From positions 120,684-184,683 of the forward strand of contig CANKZM010000008.1 of the NCBI GenBank assembly GCA_947488305.1: a stretch of DNA of 64,000 bases, written 5' to 3'. Shown piece after piece: positions 44,938 through 54,192 of the stretch. This DNA comes from an uncultured Roseobacter sp. GTDB taxonomy: Bacteria > Pseudomonadota > Alphaproteobacteria > Rhodobacterales > Rhodobacteraceae. Made by a program: the position numbers and the translations under genes. The notes below the pieces were generated by a model. It was not told where the DNA came from and ran no database searches. It saw only the letters and a program-made list of their open reading frames with translations. Position 1 is the first letter of the stretch. Every line of letters starts with the position of its first letter.

Positions 44938-45390
44938 ATGGCGTCACACGCAGCACATCGAAGGTGGCTCAAAGTCTCTGCTTTGGTTATCGGTTTCTTC
45001 GGGCCAGCGCTGGCCTTGGGAACAATCCCCGCGACCAACGAGCTTGCACGCCTTGGTCTCGATATCCTGACATGGCCAATAGATGGGTTCCCCTCCTATG
45101 CATCCGAGGAAATTCGGTTCCTGTCGGCCTTGACCGGTGGGTTTCTTGTCGGCTGGGGCGTCACCATTTGGCTTCTCTCGTCATTGGTTTATGACGCAGC
45201 ACCTGAAGCGGTGCGCAAATCAGTCGTTTATGGCGCCATTGCCTGGTTTTTAGTGGACAGCATCGGCTCGATCACATCCGGACATTGGTCGAACGCGCTT
45301 TGGAACGTGCTTGTACTCTTGCTGGTCGTTGGCCCGATTTGGCGACCCGCAGAGCCAGCAACTTCTAACAGAGAAGGAATAACATCGTGA
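44938..45390 (+). CDS. Small membrane protein of unknown function
   Basis: This is a 150-residue protein with four predicted helices (around residues 12-28, 62-82, 95-112 and 120-136). I do not recognise a named family. The ATG at 44938 has GAGGAGG seven bases upstream. It overlaps the next gene by four bases (GTGA) and lies next to a divergent XRE regulator, so the two membrane proteins are likely co-produced and regulated together. Confidence 0.7.
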   Translation: MASHAAHRRWLKVSALVIGFFGPALALGTIPATNELARLGLDILTWPIDGFPSYASEEIRFLSALTGGFLVGWGVTIWLLSSLVYDAAPEAVRKSVVYGAIAWFLVDSIGSITSGHWSNALWNVLVLLLVVGPIWRPAEPATSNREGITS

Positions 45391-45722
45391 CCAGATTTCG
45401 TTATGCCCTCATTGCCATGACGGTCCTAATCGTCGCGTTCACCGTGGCGGCATTTGCCAATGGCGGCATCAACTTGATCACGCCGTTCCTCACACCGATC
45501 CTTGCGCTCAGCTGGCAAGGTCAGTTCAATGTCGACTTCGCCTGTTATCTTGTTCTGTCCGGCATCTGGATGGCGTGGCGGGGTGGCTTCAGCAGCGAAA
45601 GCATCGCGCTTGGGGTCCTCGCACCGCCGCTCGGAATTCTGTTCTTCGCGCCTTACCTGATCTATCTGGTGGGCAAATCAAACGGCGATCCACGCCAGCT
45701 TCTACTGGGCGTACATGCATGA
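45387..45722 (+). CDS. Small membrane protein of unknown function (second of pair)
   Basis: This is a 111-residue protein with three helices, the first at residues 6-24, starting with GTG that overlaps the previous stop. FACYLVLSGIWMAWRGGFSS and APYLIYLVGKSNGDP are its most distinctive parts. The layout resembles small integral membrane proteins of unknown role, and I cannot assign a function. The coupled start supports a partnership with the preceding gene. Confidence 0.7.
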   Translation: MTRFRYALIAMTVLIVAFTVAAFANGGINLITPFLTPILALSWQGQFNVDFACYLVLSGIWMAWRGGFSSESIALGVLAPPLGILFFAPYLIYLVGKSNGDPRQLLLGVHA

Positions 45723-45884
45723 AAGACTAACGAGGTGGTACTGCTCCGCATGCCGCTATTCCTGGGTAAGGAAGGATTGGTCACAATGGGCGCGAAGTGG
45801 TCGTTCTCCTCTTTGCAGCATCATTGGGGTTTGCGAAGCCCCGGCACGGTGCTCACGGCCCTTTGCGGACATTCGCCTCACGTT

Positions 45885-45921
45885 CATGATACTGCGGTTG
45901 CAGCCCGCAAAGCGGACATTG
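45885..45921 (+). repeat. Dispersed intergenic repeat, copy C
   Basis: ACTGCGGTTGCAGCCCGC begins at 45891 within this stretch and is followed by AAAGCGGACATTG. A second half-like segment, CTTTGCGGACATTCGCCT, lies just upstream at 45861-45878. It sits in the 300-base gap between the membrane-protein pair and the AraC gene, which otherwise holds no gene that I can support. Confidence 0.5.
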
Positions 45922-46022
45922 CCCCATCAGCGCAGCATTTCGATAAGCTGGATGACTTCTTAGCGGGACAAAGCCACCATTTGGTCAATGTCCGCTTTAC
46001 AGAAGCGGGATTCGGTGGCGGG

Positions 46023-47051
46023 CTAAGCCTCCCTGTTCGATCGTTTGAACGCTGCCGGGGACATCCCGGTCCATTTCCGAAACGCCCGTGAGAATGCCGT
46101 GGGATCGGTATACCCGAGCCTTTGCGCTGTCTCGCCAACCGACGTATTACCATCGATGAGAAGGCTTTCAGCGGCATCCTGTCGTAAACGCGCAATCACC
46201 TGCGAGGCCGTCTGGCCATAGGGCTTCAGCCGGTTGTTCAGGGTTTCGCGGTGAAAGCCGCAAAGATCGGCCAACGCGTCGACACCAAATCCTGGTTCAG
46301 CCAGATGAACCCGTATCAGTCCTTCCAGTCCGGCGAGGAAGTCCAGCGGTGCTGCCAGATCATTGTCCTTGATCCTGAGGTCTGATGGGTTTTCCAATGC
46401 ATCCTGCGTTAGTCGGTAGCTCAGCCAGTTTGACGGAAACCTGATCGAAAACCCCCGTGGTCCGCACTCGATTGCTTTGACGCCATGAAACTGTTCGGGA
46501 AGCGCATTTGGATCGCAGACTTGCAGAATGATCTGGTGGGGGTCCCATCTGAAATCCAGAACCCGATGCAACAGCGATATCCAGATGCTGGCCAGAAACG
46601 CATCAGCCTGAGCTGGCGACACAGCGATGGCAAAGTTCCGTCTGGCGTTGAAATACGCATGCTCCTCTTCGACAAGGAGCGATTGAGTGACAGCATTCGA
46701 CTCCTTGGAAACGGCTTGTGTGAACCGCGTAAAGAAATCCCCCAGTGTCACCGCATCCGCCAGCGTGTCACCGAGCGGCAGAAACCGAACAAGGTCGACC
46801 GACTCACCGACCTTGGCGCAGAACTCCGGCGATGTGGCGTCGGCCACAGCCTGAAAAATCCGGTAGACGGTGTCGTGCTGCACGAAATTCTTCCGGTCCA
46901 TTACCTGCGCTTCGTTCAGCCCCAGCGGATCGAGTACAAAGGCGGGTTCAATGCTCACCTTGCGTAGGGCGGCGATGACAGGGCTCGCAATGGCAGCCCT
47001 GACAAGCGGCAGCCCTTTGTCTGATTTTTTGATGATTCCGTCCGCCATCAT
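46023..47051 (-). CDS. AraC-family regulator of the exported amidohydrolase operon
   Basis: This is a 342-residue regulator with an N-terminal arabinose-binding-type (Arabinose_bd) domain and a C-terminal AraC double helix-turn-helix (residues ~235-335; ESLLIDGNTSVGETAQRLGY and DPTAFSRAFRKWTGMSPAAF). The ATG at 47051 has AGGAGG upstream. It is divergent from an exported amidohydrolase gene 181 bases away and probably activates that operon. Confidence 0.88.
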   Translation of the reverse strand: MMADGIIKKSDKGLPLVRAAIASPVIAALRKVSIEPAFVLDPLGLNEAQVMDRKNFVQHDTVYRIFQAVADATSPEFCAKVGESVDLVRFLPLGDTLADAVTLGDFFTRFTQAVSKESNAVTQSLLVEEEHAYFNARRNFAIAVSPAQADAFLASIWISLLHRVLDFRWDPHQIILQVCDPNALPEQFHGVKAIECGPRGFSIRFPSNWLSYRLTQDALENPSDLRIKDNDLAAPLDFLAGLEGLIRVHLAEPGFGVDALADLCGFHRETLNNRLKPYGQTASQVIARLRQDAAESLLIDGNTSVGETAQRLGYTDPTAFSRAFRKWTGMSPAAFKRSNREA

Positions 47052-47232
47052 GCCTCCTGTTACGCAGAGTTAGGACGATGGCATCGGAAATTCCTACTGA
47101 AAACTTTTCAAACCTTGCAGTTTGCCAAAACAAAATTTTCGCGCTCGGCAAACTGACAGGCAATTTTTTGGCGCGGTCCCTAAGCTCAAATTGGAAAAGC
47201 AACTTCTGTGATTCGCTGAAAGGAATACCTCC

Positions 47233-48594
47233 ATGATCACGAAACTGGCCCAAGTTCTGACGACAACGACCCTTGTCGCAGGTCTTTTGTCTTCAACCCA
47301 TGCCGCTGCACAGGAGGAAAGCTTTCCGATCCTCTTCACCAACGTCCATGTCTTTGACGGGGTGAACGAAGAGCGGATCGAGAATGCCAATGTGCTGGTG
47401 GTCGACAACCTGATCGCCGATGTCTCGACCGAGCCTCTGGCTGTGGCGAATGCCCAGATCATCGATGGCGGCGGGCGCACGCTGATGCCGGGGTTGATTG
47501 ATGCGCACGTACACATGGCCATCACCGAACCGATTGCGGATCTGAGGGACAATTTCGACTGGATGTACTGGGGGGCCACATCGACGGTCGAAGCAGAAAA
47601 GATGCTGTTGCGCGGCTTTACTTCTGTCCGCGATGCGGGTGGGCCAGCGATGGGGCTTCAGAAGGCCATCGACCGCGGAAAAGCCGTGGGTCCGCGGATC
47701 TATCCGTCCGGCCCCGTGATCTCGCAGACCTCCGGGCATGGCGAGCACAGGCACTACACGGAACCGCACCCCAATTTCGAAGGGTCCTCGCCCTCGTTCT
47801 TCAACCAGCACCTTGAGTTTCTTGCTGACGGTGTTCCGGAAGTTCTGCGCGCGACGCGGGAGGCACTGCGTCTGGGCGCATCGCAAATAAAGGTCATGGC
47901 GGGCGGTGGTGTGTCCTCCAGCGTGGATCCGCTGCACACCGTTCAGTACTTGCCCGAAGAACTAGAGGCGGCAGTGCAGGCTGCGGCGGACTGGGATACC
48001 TACGTCCTTGTCCACGTCTACAATGACGAGAGCATTCTGCGATCCATTGAAGCGGGTGTCCTGAGCATCGACCATGCGCAATTGATGACTGAAGTGGGCG
48101 CGCAGGCGATCAAGGACGCGGATGTCTGGGTCGTGCCCTACTATTCTCTTCTGGGGCTGGATGAGGAGGTTGTCACGAAGGTGCTTGGCCCACTCGCTGC
48201 TCCCAAATTTCTTGCAGTTCAGGCCGGAGCCAGAAACCAGATGAAGTTGCTGAAGGAATTTGGCATCGAAAAGGTCGTCTTTTCCACCGATATTATTGGG
48301 GACCCTGCGGCCCTCACCAAACAGAACGATGAATTCAAGTATCGACTCGAAGAGTGGTCTTCTTACGAAGTTCTTTTGCAGGCTACGTCTAAGGCCGGTG
48401 AATTGCTTGCCCTGTCAGGTCAACTCAACCCCTATCCCGCGGGTCCACTCGGCGTGATTGCAGAAGGGGCCTATGCGGACATTTTGCTCGTCGAAGGAAA
48501 CCCGGTCGAGGATGCCCTGATCATGACCGACTACGAGAACAACTTCGATCTGATCATGAAAGACGGCGTGATCTACAAGAACACACTCGACTGA
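47233..48594 (+). CDS. Exported amidohydrolase-1 family hydrolase (first paralog)
   Basis: This is a 453-residue periplasmic metal-dependent hydrolase. A Sec signal (~residues 1-25, ending HAAAQ) precedes LFTNVHVFDGVNEERIENA. The two-metal site is marked by DAHVHM (about residue 94), the carboxylated Lys in IKVMAGGGVSS, His in VLVHVYND, His in SIDHAQLM and Asp in VFSTDIIGD. It belongs to the prolidase / imidazolonepropionase-related group. It is paralogous to the next gene (shared NVHVFDGVNE, IDGGGRTLMPGLID). AAAGGA precedes the ATG. The substrate is probably a peptide-like or cyclic amide. Confidence 0.87.
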   Translation: MITKLAQVLTTTTLVAGLLSSTHAAAQEESFPILFTNVHVFDGVNEERIENANVLVVDNLIADVSTEPLAVANAQIIDGGGRTLMPGLIDAHVHMAITEPIADLRDNFDWMYWGATSTVEAEKMLLRGFTSVRDAGGPAMGLQKAIDRGKAVGPRIYPSGPVISQTSGHGEHRHYTEPHPNFEGSSPSFFNQHLEFLADGVPEVLRATREALRLGASQIKVMAGGGVSSSVDPLHTVQYLPEELEAAVQAAADWDTYVLVHVYNDESILRSIEAGVLSIDHAQLMTEVGAQAIKDADVWVVPYYSLLGLDEEVVTKVLGPLAAPKFLAVQAGARNQMKLLKEFGIEKVVFSTDIIGDPAALTKQNDEFKYRLEEWSSYEVLLQATSKAGELLALSGQLNPYPAGPLGVIAEGAYADILLVEGNPVEDALIMTDYENNFDLIMKDGVIYKNTLD

Positions 48595-48599
48595 GTGTC

Positions 48600-48631
48600 G
48601 CGCGGGGTGAAGTTACCTCGGCATCCCGCGC
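48600..48631 (+). terminator. Intercistronic hairpin
   Basis: GCGCGGG at 48600-48606 pairs with CCCGCGC at 48625-48631 between the first and second amidohydrolase genes. There is no T-run, so it is more likely an mRNA stabiliser than a terminator. Confidence 0.4.
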
Positions 48632-48660
48632 ACCCAAAACACTGAAAGAAAGGCCACTCG

Positions 48661-50052
48661 ATGAAACAGCTTAAACAGATTGCAGTGACGGCAAGCGCGT
48701 TCGTATTCGCGGCGAGCGTTTCGTTTGCGCAGGACGCTTTGCCTCAAACACTGTTCACCAACGTCCATGTTTTTGACGGTGTGAACGAAGCGCGGATCGA
48801 AAATGCCAGTGTTTTGGTCGAGGGAAACCTGATTAAGGAAGTTTCGACCGATGCCATCGACGCGCCGGACGCCACCGTGATTGATGGCGGCGGTCGCACG
48901 CTGATGCCCGGGCTGATCGACAGCCACGTTCACCTGAACCTGACCGGTCTGTTCACAAGCTTTGGTGGCGCGGAATATGCCAATTGGGATGGTATTGGCG
49001 CAATGGCGGCTGCGAACGCGCGTGACTACCTCATGGATGGTTACACGACTGTTCGCGATGCCTGTGGTCAAGGCGATGCGATGAAGAAACTAATCGATCA
49101 GGACATCGTCGTCGGACCGCGGGTTTACCCAAGCGGTGCCTGCATCGGTCCGCAATCCGGTCACACGGACTGGCGCAGCCCGCGTGCCCGCGCCGAAGGT
49201 GGCCCTGTCACACAGGTCGAGGAACTTAATCTCGCGGTCGTCGCGGACGGCGTAGACGAAATCAGAGCAGCCGCGCGCAGAAACCTCAGCTTCGGCGCCA
49301 CGCAGATCAAGCTTACGGTTGGCGGTGGTGTTTCCTCTGAATTGGACCCCCTCTGGTCCGTTGGATACAGCGTGGAAGAGATCAAAGCCGCAGTGGACGC
49401 GGCCGCATTTTATGACACATATGTGTTCGTACACGCCTATACAGACGAGACTGTTAAACTGGCTCTCGATGCCGGAGTGAAGGTCATTGACCACGGCCAG
49501 ATGGTCACCGAAGAAACCGTAAAGCGCATGGCAGATGAAGGTATTATCTGGTCGCTTAATACGGCGGGGTTCTCACCGATCCTGTTTGAGCACCCCAACT
49601 TTGCGCCCGGCACGCCCGCAGGTATCAAACTCGCGGTTGCTCAGGACCAAAGCAAAGATCTCATTGAACTGGTCAAGAAGTACAAACCCAAGATTGTGCA
49701 CAATGTTGATACAGTACTTTCAACGCTTGATCAGGGCCGTGCTCACCGCGATTTCGAAAAGTACCAGTTTGCGGACTGGTTCGGAAATCATGCCATGCTG
49801 GTTTCGGCCACATCGGCGGGGGGCGAGCTGGCGCAATTGACGGGACAACGCAATCCTTACCCCGAGAAACTGGGCGTGATTGAAGAAGGCGCCTATGCCG
49901 ATATCCTGATCGTCGATGGCAACCCGCTTGAAGACTTGTCCGTATTGGGAGCCCAACCGAAATGGTTTGACGCAGAACCCCGCCAAGAAGGTTTTGATAC
50001 CATCCGCGTAATCATGAAGGACGGCAAGTTCTACAAGAATACGCTGGACTGA
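48661..50052 (+). CDS. Exported amidohydrolase-1 family hydrolase (second paralog)
   Basis: This is a 463-residue periplasmic hydrolase with a Sec signal (residues 1-23, ending VSFAQ). Metal-site motifs are DSHVHL (about residue 92), IKLTVGGGVSS, FVHAYTDE and VIDHGQM. The last Asp lies in HNVDTVLS where the preceding paralog has STDIIGD. The high N-terminal similarity to the previous protein points to tandem duplication followed by divergence of the active-site loops. It may cover a second substrate or step. Confidence 0.87.
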   Translation: MKQLKQIAVTASAFVFAASVSFAQDALPQTLFTNVHVFDGVNEARIENASVLVEGNLIKEVSTDAIDAPDATVIDGGGRTLMPGLIDSHVHLNLTGLFTSFGGAEYANWDGIGAMAAANARDYLMDGYTTVRDACGQGDAMKKLIDQDIVVGPRVYPSGACIGPQSGHTDWRSPRARAEGGPVTQVEELNLAVVADGVDEIRAAARRNLSFGATQIKLTVGGGVSSELDPLWSVGYSVEEIKAAVDAAAFYDTYVFVHAYTDETVKLALDAGVKVIDHGQMVTEETVKRMADEGIIWSLNTAGFSPILFEHPNFAPGTPAGIKLAVAQDQSKDLIELVKKYKPKIVHNVDTVLSTLDQGRAHRDFEKYQFADWFGNHAMLVSATSAGGELAQLTGQRNPYPEKLGVIEEGAYADILIVDGNPLEDLSVLGAQPKWFDAEPRQEGFDTIRVIMKDGKFYKNTLD

Positions 50053-50080
50053 AAAGCTCAGGCATTTTGCAATCTGCCCA

Positions 50081-50116
50081 TGCCTGCGCCGGATCGAACC
50101 TTTTCTGGCGCAGGCA
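50081..50116 (+). terminator. Intercistronic hairpin
   Basis: TGCCTGCGCC at 50081-50090 pairs perfectly with GGCGCAGGCA at 50107-50116 around a 16-base loop containing TTTT. It lies between the second and third amidohydrolase genes and probably modulates read-through or mRNA decay. Confidence 0.5.
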
Positions 50117-50156
50117 GACAAGCCAAACAGCAATCCCCCGCTGAAGGAAGAATCAA

Positions 50157-51809
50157 ATGCGTAAATCTCCGATACTCGCCGCAGTGCTCAGCGTCACCGC
50201 TGGACTTGCGCAAGCCCAAAACACGACAGTTTTCACCAATGCCAACGTCCTGACGATTGATGACGAATTCTCGGTGGCGGAGGCGATGGCGATCCGGGGC
50301 AGCCGTATTCTAGCGGTCGGGGCTGAAGCGGATGTGATGGCCGAAGCTGGGGAAAATGCGTCGGTTATTGATCTGGCGGGAAACACGATCATGCCCGGCT
50401 TCATTGACGCGCATTCGCATCCAGTGGGCGGCGGCGCGTCTTCTGTTTTTGACAACGTGGGCATCGACCGTTTTTCCACAGTCGAAGAGGCGCTAGTGTA
50501 CATGAAAGAAGCCACAGAAGGCCAAGGTCCTTTAGATTGGGCGTTGTTTGTCAACCTCGATCTGGCGACGCAATCCTTTGCCGATGGCCTAGTTACACGC
50601 GATCATCTGGACGCAATCGCGCCAGACACGCCGATGGTCATCTGGCAAGCCGGTGGCCATAAGATGACAGTTAACTCCGTGATGCTGGACTTGATGGGGG
50701 TTGCCGATGACGCACCGGATCCTGAGGGTGCCCAGTTTGGGCGTTTCGACGACGGTCGCCCCGACGGAAACTTGTCTGGAGCCGCACTGTTATTTGGCGC
50801 ACTCGGCGTTATTGAACCCTATAACACCTATGATCGGATCGATGGTTCAGTTGCTCTGGCGAAAGACTGGAATGCGCAGGGGCTCACAACTCTCGGGGTT
50901 GCCGGTGTAGCGACACCGAAAGATTGGGGCGTATTCGAGGAGCTAGCTGCGCGAGACGATTTTCCCTTGCGGACCCGTCACTACCTTCAATGGGGCGCCT
51001 ACGTATTGTGGGATCAGGCTGGTGTGGCCCCCGGTCAGGGCGATGAAAAGTCCCGTATAATTGGCTGGAAGATCAGCGCGGACGGATCCAACCAAGCCTT
51101 TACGGGTTTGCAGCGCGAACCTTACCTGAATTCGGACAACCTTGGTCTGGCCTATATGAGCCAAAAAGACATCGACACTGCGGTTATCGAAGGCACGAAA
51201 CGTGGCGGACAAATGGCCATGCACGGCAACGGAAATGCCGCCATCGACAATATTATTTCTGCGGTCCAGAAAGCACGCGATGCAGGTGTCGATGTTGTGC
51301 GCCCTCGAATTGAACATTGCTCGATCACCGAAGATGACCAGATCGCCAAGCTCAAAGAACTGGACATGTCCTGCTCTTTCCTGATTGCGCATGTCCTTTA
51401 CTGGGGCGCGGCGTTCCGAGACACTGTGTTTGGACCTGAAAAAGCGGTGAAACTGGATCGCACCGGCAGCTTTGAGAAGGCCGGTGTGCCCTATTCTCTG
51501 CACACGGATTATTCCGTCTCGGTTCTTTCTCCGTTGGAAATGGTAGAAGCCGCAGTAACAAGATCCTTGTTTACGGACCCGGATACGGTGCTGGGCGAAC
51601 ACGAAAGAGCATCGGTGGATATGGCTCTACGGGCGATTACCAGCGTCCCGGCCTTTCAACTCCTGTCAGAAGAAGAGATCGGCAGTCTTGAGGTCGGCAA
51701 ACTAGCCGATTTCGTGATCCTGGCCCAAAATCCCCGTGACATAGCCGCCGACCAAATCGCAGAGATCGAAGTGGAGCAGACCTGGATGGACGGGAAGAGG
51801 GTTCATTGA
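50157..51809 (+). CDS. Exported YtcJ-type amidohydrolase
   Basis: This is a 550-residue hydrolase of the amidohydrolase-3 group with a short Sec signal (residues 1-20, ending GLAQA). The metal motif DAHSHP lies near residue 82, with HGNGNAAIDNI, EHCSI and HTDYSV further on. It differs from the two preceding enzymes in family but shares export and operon. AAGGAAG precedes the ATG. The substrate is unknown. Confidence 0.87.
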   Translation: MRKSPILAAVLSVTAGLAQAQNTTVFTNANVLTIDDEFSVAEAMAIRGSRILAVGAEADVMAEAGENASVIDLAGNTIMPGFIDAHSHPVGGGASSVFDNVGIDRFSTVEEALVYMKEATEGQGPLDWALFVNLDLATQSFADGLVTRDHLDAIAPDTPMVIWQAGGHKMTVNSVMLDLMGVADDAPDPEGAQFGRFDDGRPDGNLSGAALLFGALGVIEPYNTYDRIDGSVALAKDWNAQGLTTLGVAGVATPKDWGVFEELAARDDFPLRTRHYLQWGAYVLWDQAGVAPGQGDEKSRIIGWKISADGSNQAFTGLQREPYLNSDNLGLAYMSQKDIDTAVIEGTKRGGQMAMHGNGNAAIDNIISAVQKARDAGVDVVRPRIEHCSITEDDQIAKLKELDMSCSFLIAHVLYWGAAFRDTVFGPEKAVKLDRTGSFEKAGVPYSLHTDYSVSVLSPLEMVEAAVTRSLFTDPDTVLGEHERASVDMALRAITSVPAFQLLSEEEIGSLEVGKLADFVILAQNPRDIAADQIAEIEVEQTWMDGKRVH

Positions 51810-51892
51810 GGTTCTTGGGTTCCAACCGGCATCGTTGGCTCACATCGATCCTTATCCCGAGAAGATAAACTCAACACGGGGAGTAAACAAAA

Positions 51893-52294
51893 ATGAAATA
51901 TCTGATCTGGACGGCGTTCCTCGCGCTAGCCTCGACGGCTTCGGCACAAGACAATGGGGAAAACATGCGCACCTTCTTGTTCATTGGCACGTCCAACAGT
52001 ACCGCTTGGGAAATGCAGATCGAGAATCCGGGAGATCGCGCGGCCAGCGTAAAAGATGGGATCGAAGCGCTCGGCGGCGAGCTCCTGAGCTACTACTGGG
52101 GCCTCGGAAACGGGAAGAATTACATCACGGTCTCACTTCCGGACGATCCCACCTTCATCGTGGCTTTCTACGTCAGCCGCCTCGGGGACGGTCTGCTGAA
52201 CGATTACCAGATGATCGAATTGATGAGCAGTGCGGACATGGCCGAAGCGCTGTCCCGTGTGCCCGAGATCAAGGCACAGGATGATTTGAAGTAG
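51893..52294 (+). CDS. Exported small GYD-like protein
   Basis: This is a 133-residue protein with a Sec signal (residues 1-19, ending ASA). The mature part resembles GYD/ABM-type dimeric ferredoxin folds: DRAASVKDGIEALGGELLSY followed by YWGLGNGKNYITVSLPDD. Such proteins usually bind small molecules or act as accessory enzymes. It lies between the amidohydrolases and a porin gene. The family call is by appearance only. Confidence 0.65.
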   Translation: MKYLIWTAFLALASTASAQDNGENMRTFLFIGTSNSTAWEMQIENPGDRAASVKDGIEALGGELLSYYWGLGNGKNYITVSLPDDPTFIVAFYVSRLGDGLLNDYQMIELMSSADMAEALSRVPEIKAQDDLK

Positions 52295-52319
52295 TGGAAC
52301 GCGAAGCTGGAAGAGCGCC

Positions 52320-53603
52320 ATGAGACAAAGACCCTATTTGATAGTCGCATTGGCACGGTTGAAACAAACCATGAGCATCTGCGCTGGGGTGGCGGTCATC
52401 GCTTCGGGCGCGTCAGCCCAAGAGAACAGCACGGTACGGCAACTGGAAGCGGCGGCCACCGCATCGCTCGGGGGGCCAGCGTCAGCTCAGGCGCAATTGG
52501 AGCAGGACAGGCTCCGGCGTCTTGAGGATTCCAGATTGCCGGGGCTGGATCGGTTTTTTGATCCCTTCGAGCAGGCGCGCGAGGCTTTTGCCAAACGCAC
52601 CGGGTTGAATTTGTCCTTCGACTACCAAGCGTTCTACCAGAAATCTTCAGACAGCCTGAGTGGCACCGACGAGTCCGCTTCCGGGCAGGCGCGGATCATT
52701 GGCAACTGGGAACTCCTGAATCGTGGCAACGAAAATGCGGGCAGCTTTGTCTTCATCCTCGAAAACCGTCATCGTCTGGGAACGGATATCGCCCCGGGCA
52801 GTCTCGCGGGCGAAATCGGGTATCTCGGTGTCACGGCAACGACATTCAGCGACACGGATTCTACACTTTCGGTCGCTTATTGGTCGCAGGCCCTGTCCGG
52901 CATCAACGGCGGCTTCGTGGCCGGTCGCATCGACCCCGGCGATTATTCCGATATCCTTGGCTACGTGAACCCGCGCACGACCTTTTCGAATTTTTCAATT
53001 CTGTTCAGTCCAGTCCTTCCCATTCCCGATCCTGGCTTTGGCGTTGCTGGCGGTGGGTACTTTACAGATCAGATCTACGCGCTTGGCGTGGTCAGCGATG
53101 CCAATGGATCATTGACGGATGTAGACTGGTTTCCCGGCGGTTCGGAGTTTTTCACCTACGGTGAGATCGGCTGGACGCCTGCAAGAGACCAACGATACCT
53201 CACCAATGTTCACCTCGGTGTCTTCCATGTGGACGACAGAGAAGACGCTGGCGTGCCTAGCAGTCATGGCGCAATGTTGTCAGGCAATGTGACCCTTGAC
53301 GAGAGCATTATGCTGTTCGGCCGCCTCGGCTGGTCCGACGGTGATGCCCCGATTGCTAGACGTGCGGTCAACGCAGGGGTCATGTGGCGACCCGGGTTTT
53401 ATGACGACTTGTTCGGATTTGGCGTGACGGTCGCCGACCCGGCCGATCAAAGCCTTGACACGCAAACCACCGTCGAAGCGTTTTACCGATTGGATATTTC
53501 CGACAACCTCGCGCTTACGGCAGATGTCCAGTATCTGAAAAATCCCGGCTTCTCCGACGATGATCCTTTGGTGTTCGGGCTGAGGTTGAGATTCAATTTG
53601 TAA
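52320..53603 (+). CDS. OprB-like outer-membrane porin
   Basis: This is a 427-residue outer-membrane beta-barrel of the carbohydrate-selective porin type. A signal region covers residues ~1-34 (ending GASAQ), a short coiled-coil-like stretch (QAQLEQDRLRRLEDSRLPGL) follows, and the barrel contains LVFGLRLRFNL at the C-terminus, with the terminal hydrophobic strand usual for such porins. It is the last gene of the exported-hydrolase operon and presumably lets the substrate enter the periplasm where the three hydrolases act. Confidence 0.85.
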   Translation: MRQRPYLIVALARLKQTMSICAGVAVIASGASAQENSTVRQLEAAATASLGGPASAQAQLEQDRLRRLEDSRLPGLDRFFDPFEQAREAFAKRTGLNLSFDYQAFYQKSSDSLSGTDESASGQARIIGNWELLNRGNENAGSFVFILENRHRLGTDIAPGSLAGEIGYLGVTATTFSDTDSTLSVAYWSQALSGINGGFVAGRIDPGDYSDILGYVNPRTTFSNFSILFSPVLPIPDPGFGVAGGGYFTDQIYALGVVSDANGSLTDVDWFPGGSEFFTYGEIGWTPARDQRYLTNVHLGVFHVDDREDAGVPSSHGAMLSGNVTLDESIMLFGRLGWSDGDAPIARRAVNAGVMWRPGFYDDLFGFGVTVADPADQSLDTQTTVEAFYRLDISDNLALTADVQYLKNPGFSDDDPLVFGLRLRFNL

Positions 53604-54192
53604 GACAGAAAAAAATCCGAAACCTCAACCTAGCACTTAGTATTCTGAGAGCCGGCCTCCGTTGATTAACCCGCGCGTCAAGTCAATGTAGAATTACAGG
53701 CTAATGATGATTGGATGGCTTCTCTGACACAGTTGAAAACTCTCGTTTTCGAGAAGCTTGTCACAGTTGTGCCAGACAAGTTCGCGTTGCAAGCCGAATG
53801 TAGCATAGCTCCCTTTCGAAACCCGGCGCTCAAAACCACAATCGTAGCTCGAGCTCAGTGAGAGAGAGGGCAAAGCAGACGTTCGCAACCTATCCTCCAA
53901 CGGCAAGTTTGGGCTCGTTGCCGCCATCGGATGCAGCGCAGCAACCGCCCGTCAGGGATCGCCTTCACTATCAAACACGGCCCAGAGCTGCCGTCCATTA
54001 GGGCTGCCTGGTGCTGCGGTGCGGCCCGTCGAACCGGCCGTTCGCTGCAAGTGCAAAAAATGAGGGTGTTCGAACTCACACAACGCGGACTTTGGTGACC
54101 TTTGCGCCATGGCCCCTTTGGACCTTCTATCGGAAAAGTAATGGGCGCAGGGCAGCGCGTCGCAAAGAAGTTGCTATTGCAGTGAAGTGACT
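53604..54192. other. Non-coding gap with repeat copy D
   Basis: This is about 590 bases. It contains repeat copy D (54008-54095). A 48-codon open frame at 53714-53860 has no ribosome site or family resemblance that I can support. Otherwise nothing is recognised. Confidence 0.45.
54008..54095 (+). repeat. Dispersed intergenic repeat, copy D
   Basis: TGGTGCTGCGGTGCGGCCCG starts at 54009 and is followed by a CCGTTCGCTGCAAGTGCAAA segment and an AACTCACACAACGCGGAC tail, paralleling copy A over its whole length. Confidence 0.5.

Noticed and set aside
53714..53860. A 48-codon open frame in the gap after the porin gene
   Set aside because: No ribosome site, no neighbours on the strand and no recognisable family; too short to support.
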